From Emydura subglobosa (Eukaryota > Chordata > Testudines > Chelidae), in assembly GCA_007922225.1 (NCBI GenBank), contig ML680086.1, forward strand, positions 9,179,472-9,243,471: a stretch of 64,000 nt of DNA, in the 5' to 3' direction. Below, piece by piece: positions 53,936 through 64,000 of this stretch. How positions within the stretch are numbered: position 1 is the stretch's first letter; every line of letters begins with the position of its first letter. The position numbers and the translations under genes are program-made. The notes below the pieces were generated by a model that was not told the DNA's origin, searched no databases, and saw only the letters and a list, made by a program, of their open reading frames with translations.

Positions 53936-55574
53936 AAACACTTTATGCAAGTTAGTCTAATTTAAGCACATGCCTAAGTGTTTGTAGGATCCAGGTCACA
54001 GTGACAATAGGATGGCTGTTGAGTGGCCTCTATGGGAAATAACCAGCTTTTGTATAGGGGGAGGGGCTGGTCCTCAGTTAATTTCTTAGCAGACCAGTGT
54101 CAGCATCACAAAAATCACCCACTTCTTGGCAGTCTCAGCAAAGAGGCCATGGACTGAACAGACTACAGAGCCTGGACTCCCTCTTCCAGTGCTCCCTGAA
54201 GTTCAGGATTGAGGTACATTGCTGGCATCAGGCTTGCCCTTCCTCTGTCCATCCTGTACCTTGTGGGTGGACATAAGGGTTCAGTCTGCAGGGTATAGCA
54301 TCTTTCACCAACAGTAAATTCACATATCAAACGGGGAGGGAGAGAGAAAACATATTTCTGATTAATGCCCAAAATCCCATCCACTGCATGGAATGGAAAT
54401 GGGTAGAGGAATACGTTGCAGTATCTACAAGCAAGGTTGTAATGTTAGTGGAGAAGAATAGCTCCCCTCATGTCTTTCTTGGTCCGAAGTATACACAGAT
54501 CCCATAAAAGGCCTGGAGAGCTGGGAATATTGTACTTCCTTTAAATGCAAATGGAGATAAAAAGAGAAATGAAATACCATCCACCAAGTCAAAAGCCATG
54601 TTAAAGCAGTGCTTGCATTTCAAATCTGGACACAGCCATTCGCCCACAGAGACATGCATGCACCCATTGAACCTATAAAATTCTCTCTTTTCCTGCACAA
54701 AGGCAGGGTTTGCTAAGATCCTCATTGCACTAGCTTTGAAATTTTGACCCAGAGAAGCAAAAACTTGGGCCTTCTGAGGCTGGCTGTTTTTCTTAACTCA
54801 TGTTTACCTGTTCCTAGATAGGGATTGCATCTCATGCTGTGTACGCAGCATTTGCTTTTCTGAGATCGCTGTGCCCAGCCTCCAGGCAAAACATCGAGAA
54901 CTTAAGAGGCTTTGCTAGTGTAACTCCTTCACAGTGAGGATTCCACCCAGGCTCTGCTGACACATGCAGCCTATACAAGATGTACATCAGCACTCTGTCT
55001 CACTGACTGTAACAGCTATGGTCACACTATGCCTGCCATGTGCTCTCTGCAGTCACAACTTAAAAGGGGCAGGTTGGCTTTAAAACAATCCTGTTGGCTG
55101 GTTATTTGAAACCTGAATGGGACAATGTTTAGTCAAATTTGGCCACAGCTTAAGGTTCTACGAAAATAAATTATTATAAGCAATAGTCAAAATGTTTCCG
55201 GAGTGGGGGGGGGGAGGGGAAGGAACCATTCCTGCAAGAAGAGTTTTTGTGAAACAAATAAACTTTGCAGTCCAGCATTTGCAATCCCAACTTTGCAATC
55301 TGCTGGGGTGGGAGAACCTGCCAGTGAAATTGATTATGAGTGACAGTGAAACTGACTGGCGCCCATCAGGAGGAATGCAGCATCCCGGCTCCAAGCAGGG
55401 AGACAGTAGTAATCTTCTTCCTCTCTCCCTAGACTGTTGAGCAGTGTTAGAGGCATATCAAAAGAATTGCTGCATCCTGAGGACTTCAGGAGCCTCCATC
55501 ACCAGGAGGGAATTAACCCCAATGTGGAGGTCCAACATAAAGTCTACACACTACTTAACTCCTATTTAAGAGCT

Positions 55575-55695
55575 CTGTGTAAGCTCAAAAGCTTTTCTCC
55601 CTCAGCAACAGAAGTTGGTTCAATAAAAGGTGTTACCTCACCCACTTTGTCTCTCCAATATCCTAGGACCAACAGGGCTACAACAACACTGCATT
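55575..55695 (+). repeat. Retroelement 3' end with AATAAA
   Basis: GCTCAAAAGCTTTTCTCCCT, GTTGGTTCAATAAAAGGTGT, TACCTCACCCACTTTGTCTC and CCTAGGACCAACAGGGCTAC form a common reptile/turtle repeat end, to my recollection. The ORF at 55437-55697 runs through it and is not a gene. Confidence 0.55.
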
Positions 55696-57438
55696 AAAAG
55701 GGCAAGCAAATTCCACATAGTTACCACAATGATTTCCTATACACAGCAGAGGCAGGACAGAGATCTGAGATACCACTGCTAAAACATTCTGATTTTTCAA
55801 TGATTGCGACGGTATACTGGGAACAACTGAGTGGTGTTTGGGTGTAACTTCATAAATAGCCCACAGCACCATAGCTCGGCAATTCCTTTCAAACTCCAGC
55901 TTTTCTCTGGATCTTCTCTACACCGTGATCTCCTGTGAACTAGCTGGGGCTATAGTGTAAGACGCTGCAGTGGTGCTCATTTGAAAGGCTCATTTGCAAG
56001 AGAGGAGTAAGTGTATTTAAAAGAGAGAGAGAAAAAAAACAAGTAGGTTTCATTATCACCTGTTACAGGAGTGCTCTGTATGTGTATATGTAAATAGTTA
56101 AGATGCCAGCATATGACATTCAAGAACAATTGCACAGTTCCCGGGTTTCATAGGACAAAGCAAAGGCTTTAAGGCTGGTGTCTAATGTTTGGGCAATAGC
56201 GCTATGCACGTCACATCTCACATTGGGTTGGATTCTGAAATAGGGATGAGGTACCACTGCTGCTGTGATGCCCGTTTCAGTGTTTAGAGCCAGAGGAATT
56301 CCTCAAAATGTTTCTTGGGGACATCCTGGCTGTCAAACCCTTGCTAAAAGCCAGGTTTGCTTTGTTTCTTAATTCATGGTTGCCTCCACCCTCTTCTTGC
56401 TCCTTCCACGTCATCAATACACATGGCCTCCAGTGAATAATTGATTTGCCTTTTGGCGTCTGAACCAAAATATCTGAAAAAAAGGTCAATTAATTTTGAA
56501 CTGAAACTGCGTTTTTTCAGTTTTTCTTGTCAAAAAGAGAAACCAAAGAAGTTGCTTGAGTCAATGAAACATTTTGAATGTCTGTTCAAATAGACATTTA
56601 TATTTGAAAATGTAATTTCAAAATGACACGAAGAGTTTCATTCACGAAGAGTTCCATTGCCCCCAAAATGCATTTTACTATTCATCAAAAAAGTTTCACC
56701 CAGCTCCACACCCAAAGGCTGCCAATTTCAGAACAAGGGCTGCTGTCTACTCTAAACATGGGAACCTAGTCTCAGTGGCAGACTAGGCAGTGGAGAAACC
56801 ATTTCTACCCGTGCACTGCAGGAAGGCTATAGCTTGCATTGCCCATGATTGAATCAATGATTTGTTAGCAGGGGATTTGTTCTTGCTGTTTCACTGAGCA
56901 TGCTGTTGTCTGTATCTTTGTCCCTCTCTGATCCATATCAGAAGTTTGAATCTGCTGCTCCTGCTAGTTAATGCACGTAGGTCCAGTTTTTAACAGTATT
57001 TACACATTGCTCAGCTCATTGCCAGTCCCCTGGAAGTCCCCATCCAAGACATTGCTAATGTCAGTTAGGAGCGGAGGCACAGAGCTTTCAGAGGAAGCAA
57101 TTTGCGGTGCACAAGGACACGTTCTATGGGGCCTACAAAACTCGGGAACTGTGCTATATATTCTAAAGCACCATCTACTAGCACCTATTTACAGCTATAC
57201 AGACATTGAACACTTGTATCAGTCATAACTCAGCTTGCTCTCTGCATGCATAGTATGTGCCCAGTCCCCTAACACAAACACCCCTTCTCACAAGAAGGAG
57301 CAAAAATAGATGCAAAATAGACCTTGCAGCCTTCAGGATGCTTCTCCAACTGGCAGATAGCACCTTTGATCTACCACCAGCAAGCTTCGCAGTGAGTGGG
57401 TTCTCCTTCCTGTTAGCTAAGCCTATCTCCCCCTTTAG

Positions 57439-57572
57439 GGGATGAGAAAGGAACCAACATCCTCTTGGTAAAGGCCTGCCCTCAAATCGGAGAATACCTG
57501 GCCTCGTCTCCAGAAGAGTTTGCCGCCTTGGATCTCAAGCAGGTGGAGGAGTTTTCAAGAAGATTCTTCTGA
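57439..57572 (+). CDS. Candidate terminal coding exon of an unidentified gene
   Basis: A good acceptor (TAGCTAAG then CTATCTCCCCCTTTAG) is followed by a 43-codon frame ending in TGA. The peptide begins DEKGTNILLVKACPQIGEYL, continues ASSPEEFAALDLKQVEEFS and ends RRFF. Composition looks protein-coding: C/G-rich third positions, amphipathic helix-like Glu/Leu spacing, no low complexity. I do not recognise the family and found no upstream exon with confidence. A CAG/GTAACT donor lies about 50 nt past the stop. It could instead be a pseudogene fragment or chance. Confidence 0.4.
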
Positions 57573-60134
57573 GACTTTTCATGTGCATGTACCAGCACGC
57601 TGAGCACTGCTTGTTCAGGTAACTATCCTGAAATCAAAGTCTTCTTTCACTTGCTGCTACCAGACTGTGTTTCATGGGGTCTACAGATACTACGGTGATG
57701 TACGGAGCCTAAGAACCTGTGCAGAATAGAATATAGAATAGCCATGGGAGCAAATAGCAATGAAAGGGCAACAGAGCTAGCCCTTGATTTCTGAGTTTGG
57801 GTGAGAGATTAGCCCGTATATTAGCAGCATTATAGCCCTACTAAGCTGACAACTGCCTACCGCTACGAAACACGCAAAGATCATGTTGCAAGACAGATTT
57901 ATGCTTCACAATTAGAAGGGCCTTTTGCATTCTGAAGGCAGCTTTTTCTGTGTGAGTATTGGCTGTAGCCCCAATCATTCCCAAATGAGTTTGCTTTCCC
58001 ACGTAAACGGTGAATCAAAAAGTCATCTGTTAAAGAGATGCATGAACATCCCAAAGAGACTATTTAATTCCCTTTCCTACCAGACTTGGATAGAGTCTTA
58101 ATTTGGTCAGTCACCAGTAGGACAGCTCGTTCACATCTACCTAAAACTATATGGAGTTGAAGAGAGCAGTATTTTCTATAGTAGGAATAATTTTTGGGCT
58201 GTATGATTTGAGTATGACATCAGACCAAACTCAGCTCTGGCACAAGCAGGTACAGCTCCCATTAACTACAGTGCGAGCTGAATTCCTGCCAACATTGAGC
58301 CAACACTTGGTGTAGACTTTAGCTGAAGCAAAACAGCATGGGACGGGGAGGCAGGATGTGCTGTGTTCTAACCTGGCTCTGTCTCTCATCAATCATGGGA
58401 TCCTGGCTGAGTCACTTAAACATTACAGACTAAATTCATGTTGGTGGGGCTCTTGCGTCCCAGTCCAGTGCTCTTTGCATTAGGCCACACTCCCTCTTTG
58501 ATGTTACATTAGTGATATCTGCAGCATGGGGATGACTTTGAATACAGGGAGGGACTCAGTAGAATTCTGCATTTTATTAATTCAGTTTCAGCTGCTTTTG
58601 GAAACAGACAGGGTCAAACATCCAACTGCTCGGTGCCAAGGAAATCATTTAAGTGGTCTACATCTTAGTTGCTCCATCCTGAATAGAACTGCTGCTGCTC
58701 CTTGACCTTCTTTGTACAGAGCTGTGTGATGCTCAGACAGAAGCACAGATGAAGTGCTCAGTATTGTTTGTTAACGAGGAATGCAAATCTTCCATTGCTC
58801 ACCCAGTCGGAGTTCAGGGTGTGCTTTTCAGTAGCCAGAGACCGTGATGGGCATTTCTAGATGTTAAGAATGCCCTCTAATGGAGCTGTGCCATTGCTCA
58901 AGGGCACAAACGGGAATAGGTTGGAAGCTTACCTGGCAAAGATGCAAGCACTGGGCTGCACGTGCCAGGAAGGGAAATGTATAGCCTCAAGTATTCCTGA
59001 CCCCAGCTCCCTCCCAGATTGAATCAACACAGCTCATTTTATTAGCATTGTAAGCACTACCAAACATGGGTCAGATTTATCTCTGCTGCAAAAGCAGTGC
59101 CATCAATAGATTTACAGGGGGGGTGAACCACCTGCAATCATGGAATCGCCTAAGCCAGAGCTATGCCATGGCCACGGGGCAGCATCACGCTGCCACCTTG
59201 TTGGTATGGTTGATGCTAACTCTGACAATAAGCCTGGCAATGCCATGTCCTCTGCCCAGCTCCTTACTATATATTTGCATAGATCTGGGCTGTTCACTTG
59301 ACTACGGGCTGGAAAATGCCACCCTGGAAGGGTTAATAGATTTTACACGTGCCTTGCCCGTAGTGCTGAAAGCAGCCATCCCTGCCCATGTTTGGCTGAG
59401 TGGGAGGAAGGCTCCTGCTTTGATCTAATGGCAGAAGCGGAGTTGGGTTGAGGAACACGTTGGCTACACCCCTTCTCTCCCCCAAGCCATCTGCTGCCTT
59501 CTGCAGAGGCACCGTCCCAGGGTCATGTAGATGGGGGAGCAATCCATGCCAATGGGATACAGATTCATCCCTGCATCCAGGGGCTGGCTGGCAGCTGGAA
59601 CGTGGAGACTCACTTCCATGACCTCAGCATCTCATCCCCACTGCCCAAGGCTTGGTTCTCAAGAGCTGGAAAGGACTTTAGTCTCCCATTAACGCTGCTT
59701 CGAGCTGGGGCAGTATTGGGTGTGCTCCTGCCTGCAAGTGTCACACCCCAAATGGCTACTGGGTAAAGTGGCAGACACGTGTATTGGTTCCCGATTAAGT
59801 GCCTTGTAAATTGATACCACCCCTTGTTCTGTATTACAGAACAAGACACAGAACTAGGGACTGCTTCACTTCTGCTCTTCACTTTAGACTGTAAAAATAC
59901 ATCTCACCCTCAGCCCTGCTCCACTGTGCGCCCCCATCACAAACGGAGCTGCCTTTTACAGGGCCTTTTCGTGGAGGACCTCAGTGATACAAAGGGGAGC
60001 ATTAGAGCTGCGCCCCTGTAAGCTTTCCAATGTAGCCGCTCTAAGCAACCGACACAGATTAAATCAAAGAAACACCACAGAGGGTTAAAACCAGTGCCTT
60101 TTTTAAATTGAAAACCAATGGTCAGGATGGGGCA

Positions 60135-60330
60135 GGGGTATGAGAGACCCAGCTCAATTCTCTGCTCTGCCACAGATTTCTGTATTACCTTGGGCAAGTC
60201 ACTTAGAATCTGTACGATGGGGTAATAGCACTGCCCTACCTCACAGAGGTGTTGTGAGGATACATCTGCGAACGACTGTGACGTGCTCTGCTACGATAGT
60301 GATGGGGGTCAGATGAAGTACTTTAGATCT
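60135..60330 (+). mobile_element. MIR/CORE-type SINE near the RAB5IF 3' end
   Basis: AGCTCAATTCTCTGCTCTGC, CCTTGGGCAAGTCACTTAGA, GGTAATAGCACTGCCCTACC and TGTGAGGATACATCTGCGAA follow the same order as the copies at 26252 and 46648. The A box part is poor. Confidence 0.75.
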
Positions 60331-60839
60331 CACTCAGCCCAGCAGCAAGGTAAGGTGGACAGCTCCTGTCTTCTCCATTCAGGATGATAAAAAGGGACAG
60401 TTCAGTGGGTCAGGGATAACTATGCACTAATTTACACTAAGCAATTTCTGCAGTGGTGTGCGGAGTCAAACCTGGAGCAAACTTAAAGAGTCCAGTCTGC
60501 AGGGCTCCCACAGCACTTCTGGGCTCAGCTGCAAAGTGCCACCAGAGCTTGCCAACCACAGTGCAAGAACTGGGGTTCTAGGGGGACACAAGGCTCACAA
60601 TGATGGAAATGGTCAGTTCTCGTTTTATTACCAGTGAAGATAAAGCATTAAATCCCAGCTGCCCGCTTTGGAGGGTAGGTGTCAATCCTGTCACCCAGAT
60701 CCAAGAGACAAAGTTAAACTGGGTGGGCTACAGGTCAAGATTAGTTGTCACAAATAAGGGTATTTAAAAAAGCCCCACGCTCCCACTGCTCTGCAATACT
60801 CAGAAGACAGGATAGAAGCCACACAACGGGTTATTCAGG

Positions 60840-62662
60840 TGACATTATTTAATAGATTGCTTTCAAGTATACAATGGTTTAGTTTATTGATGGGGGTGGA
60901 TAATTAAGGAAATGCACAAACTGATGCTGATAGCAAAGAATAACTTTAGACTAGTGGACAGTACATTTCTCAAAGGAAATGAATGCTTACAACTGTGGAG
61001 GAGGAGAAAGTCATAGTAGGGTTTCAATCTCTTCACTCACACGAGAGCACGGCATGTTTAGGAGTCTGCATGAGATCATTCACTTTTTAAATTGGCAACT
61101 CGGAGTCTGCAGGAGCAGCAAGCCTGAGCCCCTTTTCCCCCCCACAGCTCCCAGGACCAAATAGTTAGGTCCCAAAGCAGATTCCCCGCACCCCCCTATT
61201 AAAGTTTGGGGGGAAATGCATGAGAAACTTCCCTTGTTTTCAGCACTGAAAACACTTTAGGTGCCTTTATATACAAACATATGAATTCTGGGCTCTTGAG
61301 CTTTCAGAAGAGAGGGACAAGGTAACAACATAGGATTTCAACAAAATATTAAAAGTAGGTCAAGCTCTCATCATAAGGCAATCTTGGTACAAACCTTCCC
61401 CCACTTTACTCGAGCTATAGCTTACAACAGCAGGGACAGTTCTACAACCAAACCACACAGTGGCGCTGCTCCCTCAGGATATCTGCGTAGGCAGCACTGT
61501 GCACGTACTGCTGTGAACACGAGTCTTGAAAAGATATGTAATTAAGCATTTTAGAGAAGTAAACAGGCCCCAGGAGTAGCTCTAAACTGATGGGATAGCT
61601 CAACAATGTCTGGTTTAGATGGTGCTTTGCTCTGTATCATGAAGAGACCAACACTGAAATCTGGAGGCCATCTGCTCCTAGGAAAACGCTTCTTTTAAAG
61701 AGTTAATAATTCTGCATCTATGAAGTTAGCTGCCTGAATTGTATTTATTTTTAGTCTCCTGCATTTGTCAATGTCTTCATTTGAATCCTGTTGACTTCTA
61801 TATACATACTATAAAAAAAATTAAGATTTTAAGCAGTTAAATTCTGACATTTAGAAGTATGCCTCTGGAATTATTTTATCCATCTAGACTACTGAACTCT
61901 GAGGTAGGCTCCGGGAACTGAGTTAGTAACCCTCTGGGCTAGCAGAAACATGATGGAGGTTCTAAGCATGATGAACACTGTTTACAAGTTAAACACTCCC
62001 AAAGCAGATCACTCTAACTCCGCCCAGCAAAATGATTTAAAAATCCATGTCTTTAGCAGAGCATTTGAAAATTCTGGTGATCAAAGGATTCTTAACTTAA
62101 AAAGAATATGGTAACAATATAGTCAATTTACTCAAATAAATCACATCTTTAATTATCTTAAAAGAACCCAAGAGCAACCATTGAACTCCATGTGTTGTTT
62201 GAATGCTGCAGTGTTTTCCTCCTGAAAGTAACTTAAAGTGACTGCTGTTTTAAAACTCTATTTCTGAAGGACAACAATGGAAGACAAGTCACGATTTAAT
62301 GACAGATTTCATCCAGAGGGTGAGGTAATTTATACAAATTAAATTAACAGATTCACCCTTTAGCGCACAGGAGGTTGTTACAGTTATTGGATAAAGTCAT
62401 GGAAAAAGTTCAAAAGTTGAACAGTCTTGAACTGCTTTCAAAAATTGTGATGGCTTTTAAAAAGTTCCAATAAGCAACACTTGTATAAAATCAAGATAGA
62501 CTGGCTTCTCTCTCAGGAGAGCTGGGGCTCTTCCAGGTTCCTCAGACAACTGGTATAAAGGGTGGCTGATTTTATCTCCCACCAGTCCGTTAGAGGCTCT
62601 GATTTATTAAAATGTTCTTAGATTTATTGAAGACTGGACTGGGAGGCAAGGGCTGCAGATGG
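60840..62662 (-). other. RAB5IF: Presumed RAB5IF 3' UTR
   Basis: Sequence to the left of the RAB5IF stop is AT-rich and free of recognisable repeats for about 1.8 kb. AATAAA hexamers on the minus strand lie at the complements of 62623-62628 and 62603-62608 (very close to the stop), with another at 60883-60888. Short and long 3' ends are both possible; the left boundary is a guess. Confidence 0.4.
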
Positions 62663-62704
62663 TCAGTTGTAGTGGATGGCAGTGTAAAAGATTATCCAAA
62701 CAAC
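62663..62704 (-). CDS. RAB5IF: RAB5IF (C20orf24) terminal coding exon, partial gene
   Basis: A strong acceptor (branch-like TTAAC, long pyrimidine tract, CTTCTTCAG) leads into a phase-0 frame VVWIIFYTAIHYN and then TGA. This nearly matches the C-terminus I recall for RAB5IF (VIWIIFYTAIHYD), a small membrane protein linked to respirasome assembly and to the ER multipass translocon. The piece is the end of its last transmembrane helix plus a short tail. The other exons must lie to the right of the window. Frame +2 of the same exon reads CLDNLLHCHPLQ, echoing the alternative human C-terminus (LDHLLHCHPL), which supports the assignment. Confidence 0.85.
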   Translation of the reverse strand, partial: VVWIIFYTAIHYN

Positions 62705-63274
62705 CTGAAGAAGGGACAAAGAAGAGGAAGTGAAAGTTAATTAAGCCCCCCTGGAAAGGTTTCAAACATTTACCACCCTCCCCCTTATCACAAAAACAAA
62801 TAAGCTGTGCTAGTACTGAGAGTGGTGCTAGCAGTACAAGCAGAGTCCAAGATGGAACTTCATGGGGAAAGTCATTTTTGACATCAGAAATCTAAGAGGC
62901 CACTCTACTTGACAGGAGACAAAATTTAAATTTTGGGGCCACTGTGGACAGCCATAGGAACATCACATCCCACAGACTGTTGCAGTCTACCTTCTGATTG
63001 GCTTGCAGTCCTATCATGCCCCACACCGAGGTGCCACCAAAGCCTCTACACTGACTTCAAAACAGCCATAAATGGGATCACAGGTATTTTGGAGGGTGGA
63101 GGGAAGAGGGGTGCATAGAAGAAAAAAAATTAGATGTGCTGTATTAATGAGTCACAACAGAGACCCTGAAAGACATGAGCAGTGAATTTGATATAACAAG
63201 TGCTAAGGCTCTAGATTAAACCTGATGGAGAGTAGATTTTAAAAAATAAAAAAAAATAAAAATCACACTGCCAA

Positions 63275-64000
63275 TATCATAGAATCATAAGGTTAGAAGG
63301 GACTGCCAGGGTCATCGAATCTAACCCTCTGCCAAGATGCAGTATTTGTTGTGTCCAAACCATCTGAGACAGATGGCTATCCTGCCTCTTTTTGAAAACC
63401 TCCAGTGAAGGAACTTCCACAATCTCCCTAGACAGTCTGTTCCACTGTCCTATTGGTTTTACAATTAGTGAGTTTTTCCTGAGGTTTAATCTAAATCTGC
63501 TGTGCTGTAGCTTGAACCCACTGTCTCTTGTTTGGCCCTCTGTGGCAAGAGAGAACTTCTCCCCATCTTCTTTATGGCAACCTTTCAAGTGTTTGAAGAA
63601 CGCTATCATGTCTCCCCCCATAATCTCTTCTTTTCCAAACTAAACATATGCAGTTCCTTCAGCCTTTGCTCACACGGCTTGCATTCCATCCCTTTGATCA
63701 TCTTTGTCGCTTGCCTCTGGATGTTTTCCACTTTCTCTACATTCTTTTTATACATCGGTGATCAAAACTGGATACAGTACTCCAGCTGAGGCCTAATCAG
63801 AGCTGAATAGAGTAGTATTATCACCTCCTGTGACTTGCATGCTATGCCTCTGTTAATGCAACCTAAAATTGCATTTGCTTTTTTTTTTTTTTTTTTTTTT
63901 TAAAAAAAACATCGCATTGCTGAGTTGTGGTGGATCACAACCTCCACATAACTCCCAGATCCTTCACAGCAGTGCTGCTGCCAAGCTGGTTATCCCCCAT
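63275..64000 (-). mobile_element. CR1 LINE, runs off the right edge
   Basis: The left end has ATCATAGAATCATAAGGTTA followed by GAAGGGACTGCCAGGGTCAT. Rightward the minus strand reads as CR1 ORF2 C-terminus (KNSLIVKPIGQWNRLSREIV, 63277-63621). A 24-nt T run at 63878-63901 interrupts it. The element continues beyond the window. Confidence 0.85.

Larger units (their letters stand above)
51561..60839. other. Intergenic region between GGT7 and RAB5IF
   Basis: It holds a CT microsatellite, a hAT-type element, SINE-like and retroelement ends, an AT-rich repeat (56460-56710), a MIR-like SINE and the unassigned candidate exon at 57439-57572. I saw no exon of ACSS2, which lies next to GGT7 in human. 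Confidence 0.65.

Noticed and set aside
55437..55697. 86-codon plus-strand ORF
   Set aside because: Its second half is the AATAAA-containing end of a common dispersed repeat.
57080..57155. Plus-strand frame RKQFAVHKDTFYGAYKTREL after a possible acceptor, considered as a partner of the orphan exon
   Set aside because: It runs into a stop (TAA) with no donor before it, and another frame is open through the same bases. The evidence is too thin.
1..64000. CRISPR array, bacterial operon or phage-like defence system
   Set aside because: Repeats are dispersed eukaryotic elements, genes are spliced, and no regularly spaced repeat array exists.

Overview
This is a window of vertebrate nuclear DNA, most likely from a turtle or, less likely, a crocodilian. 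The evidence is the repeat content: many CR1 LINE 3' ends whose boundaries carry the TCATAGAAT-type tail, CORE/MIR-type SINEs, a Harbinger DNA transposon, a DIRS-type retroelement and several palindromic MITEs. The genes are interrupted by long introns with GT-AG junctions, and no prokaryotic-style gene arrangement is present. Nearly all ORFs of 60-130 codons scattered through the window are chance ORFs or transposon debris.

The main gene fills about 46 kb of the minus strand. It is a complete GGT7 (gamma-glutamyltransferase 7) gene. I rebuilt 15 coding exons by hand, from the start codon at 51053-51055 to the TAG stop at 5369-5371. All junctions are GT-AG, all phases agree, and the joined frame is 1998 nt (665 residues plus stop) without a break. 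It encodes a type II membrane protein with a transmembrane helix near residues 109-130 and a full gamma-glutamyltransferase ectodomain. The first exon lies in a CpG island (about 50.44-51.56 kb) with an ETS-type motif just upstream of the start codon. A likely poly(A) signal lies about 250 nt past the stop.

At the right edge (62663-62704, minus strand) is the last coding exon of a second gene, recognised as RAB5IF (C20orf24) by its C-terminal peptide. A long presumed 3' UTR follows to the left, and the rest of the gene lies beyond the window. Between the two genes, one plus-strand stretch (57439-57572) looks like a real terminal coding exon, but I cannot assign it to a family.

The most structured non-genic region is in GGT7 intron 8. 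A 5.7 kb Harbinger element (18554-24263) carries a Myb/SANT-like ORF on the plus strand and a HARBI1-like transposase on the minus strand, both decayed. A DIRS-type tyrosine-recombinase fragment (about 20607-22205), with a 60-bp near-perfect inverted repeat, sits inside the Harbinger SANT gene. Two assembly gaps are present (41950-42049 and 53442-53451), both in low-complexity or duplicated sequence. I did not find a new multi-gene system. The points most worth following are the orphan exon, the altered catalytic positions in GGT7 and the nested transposon.
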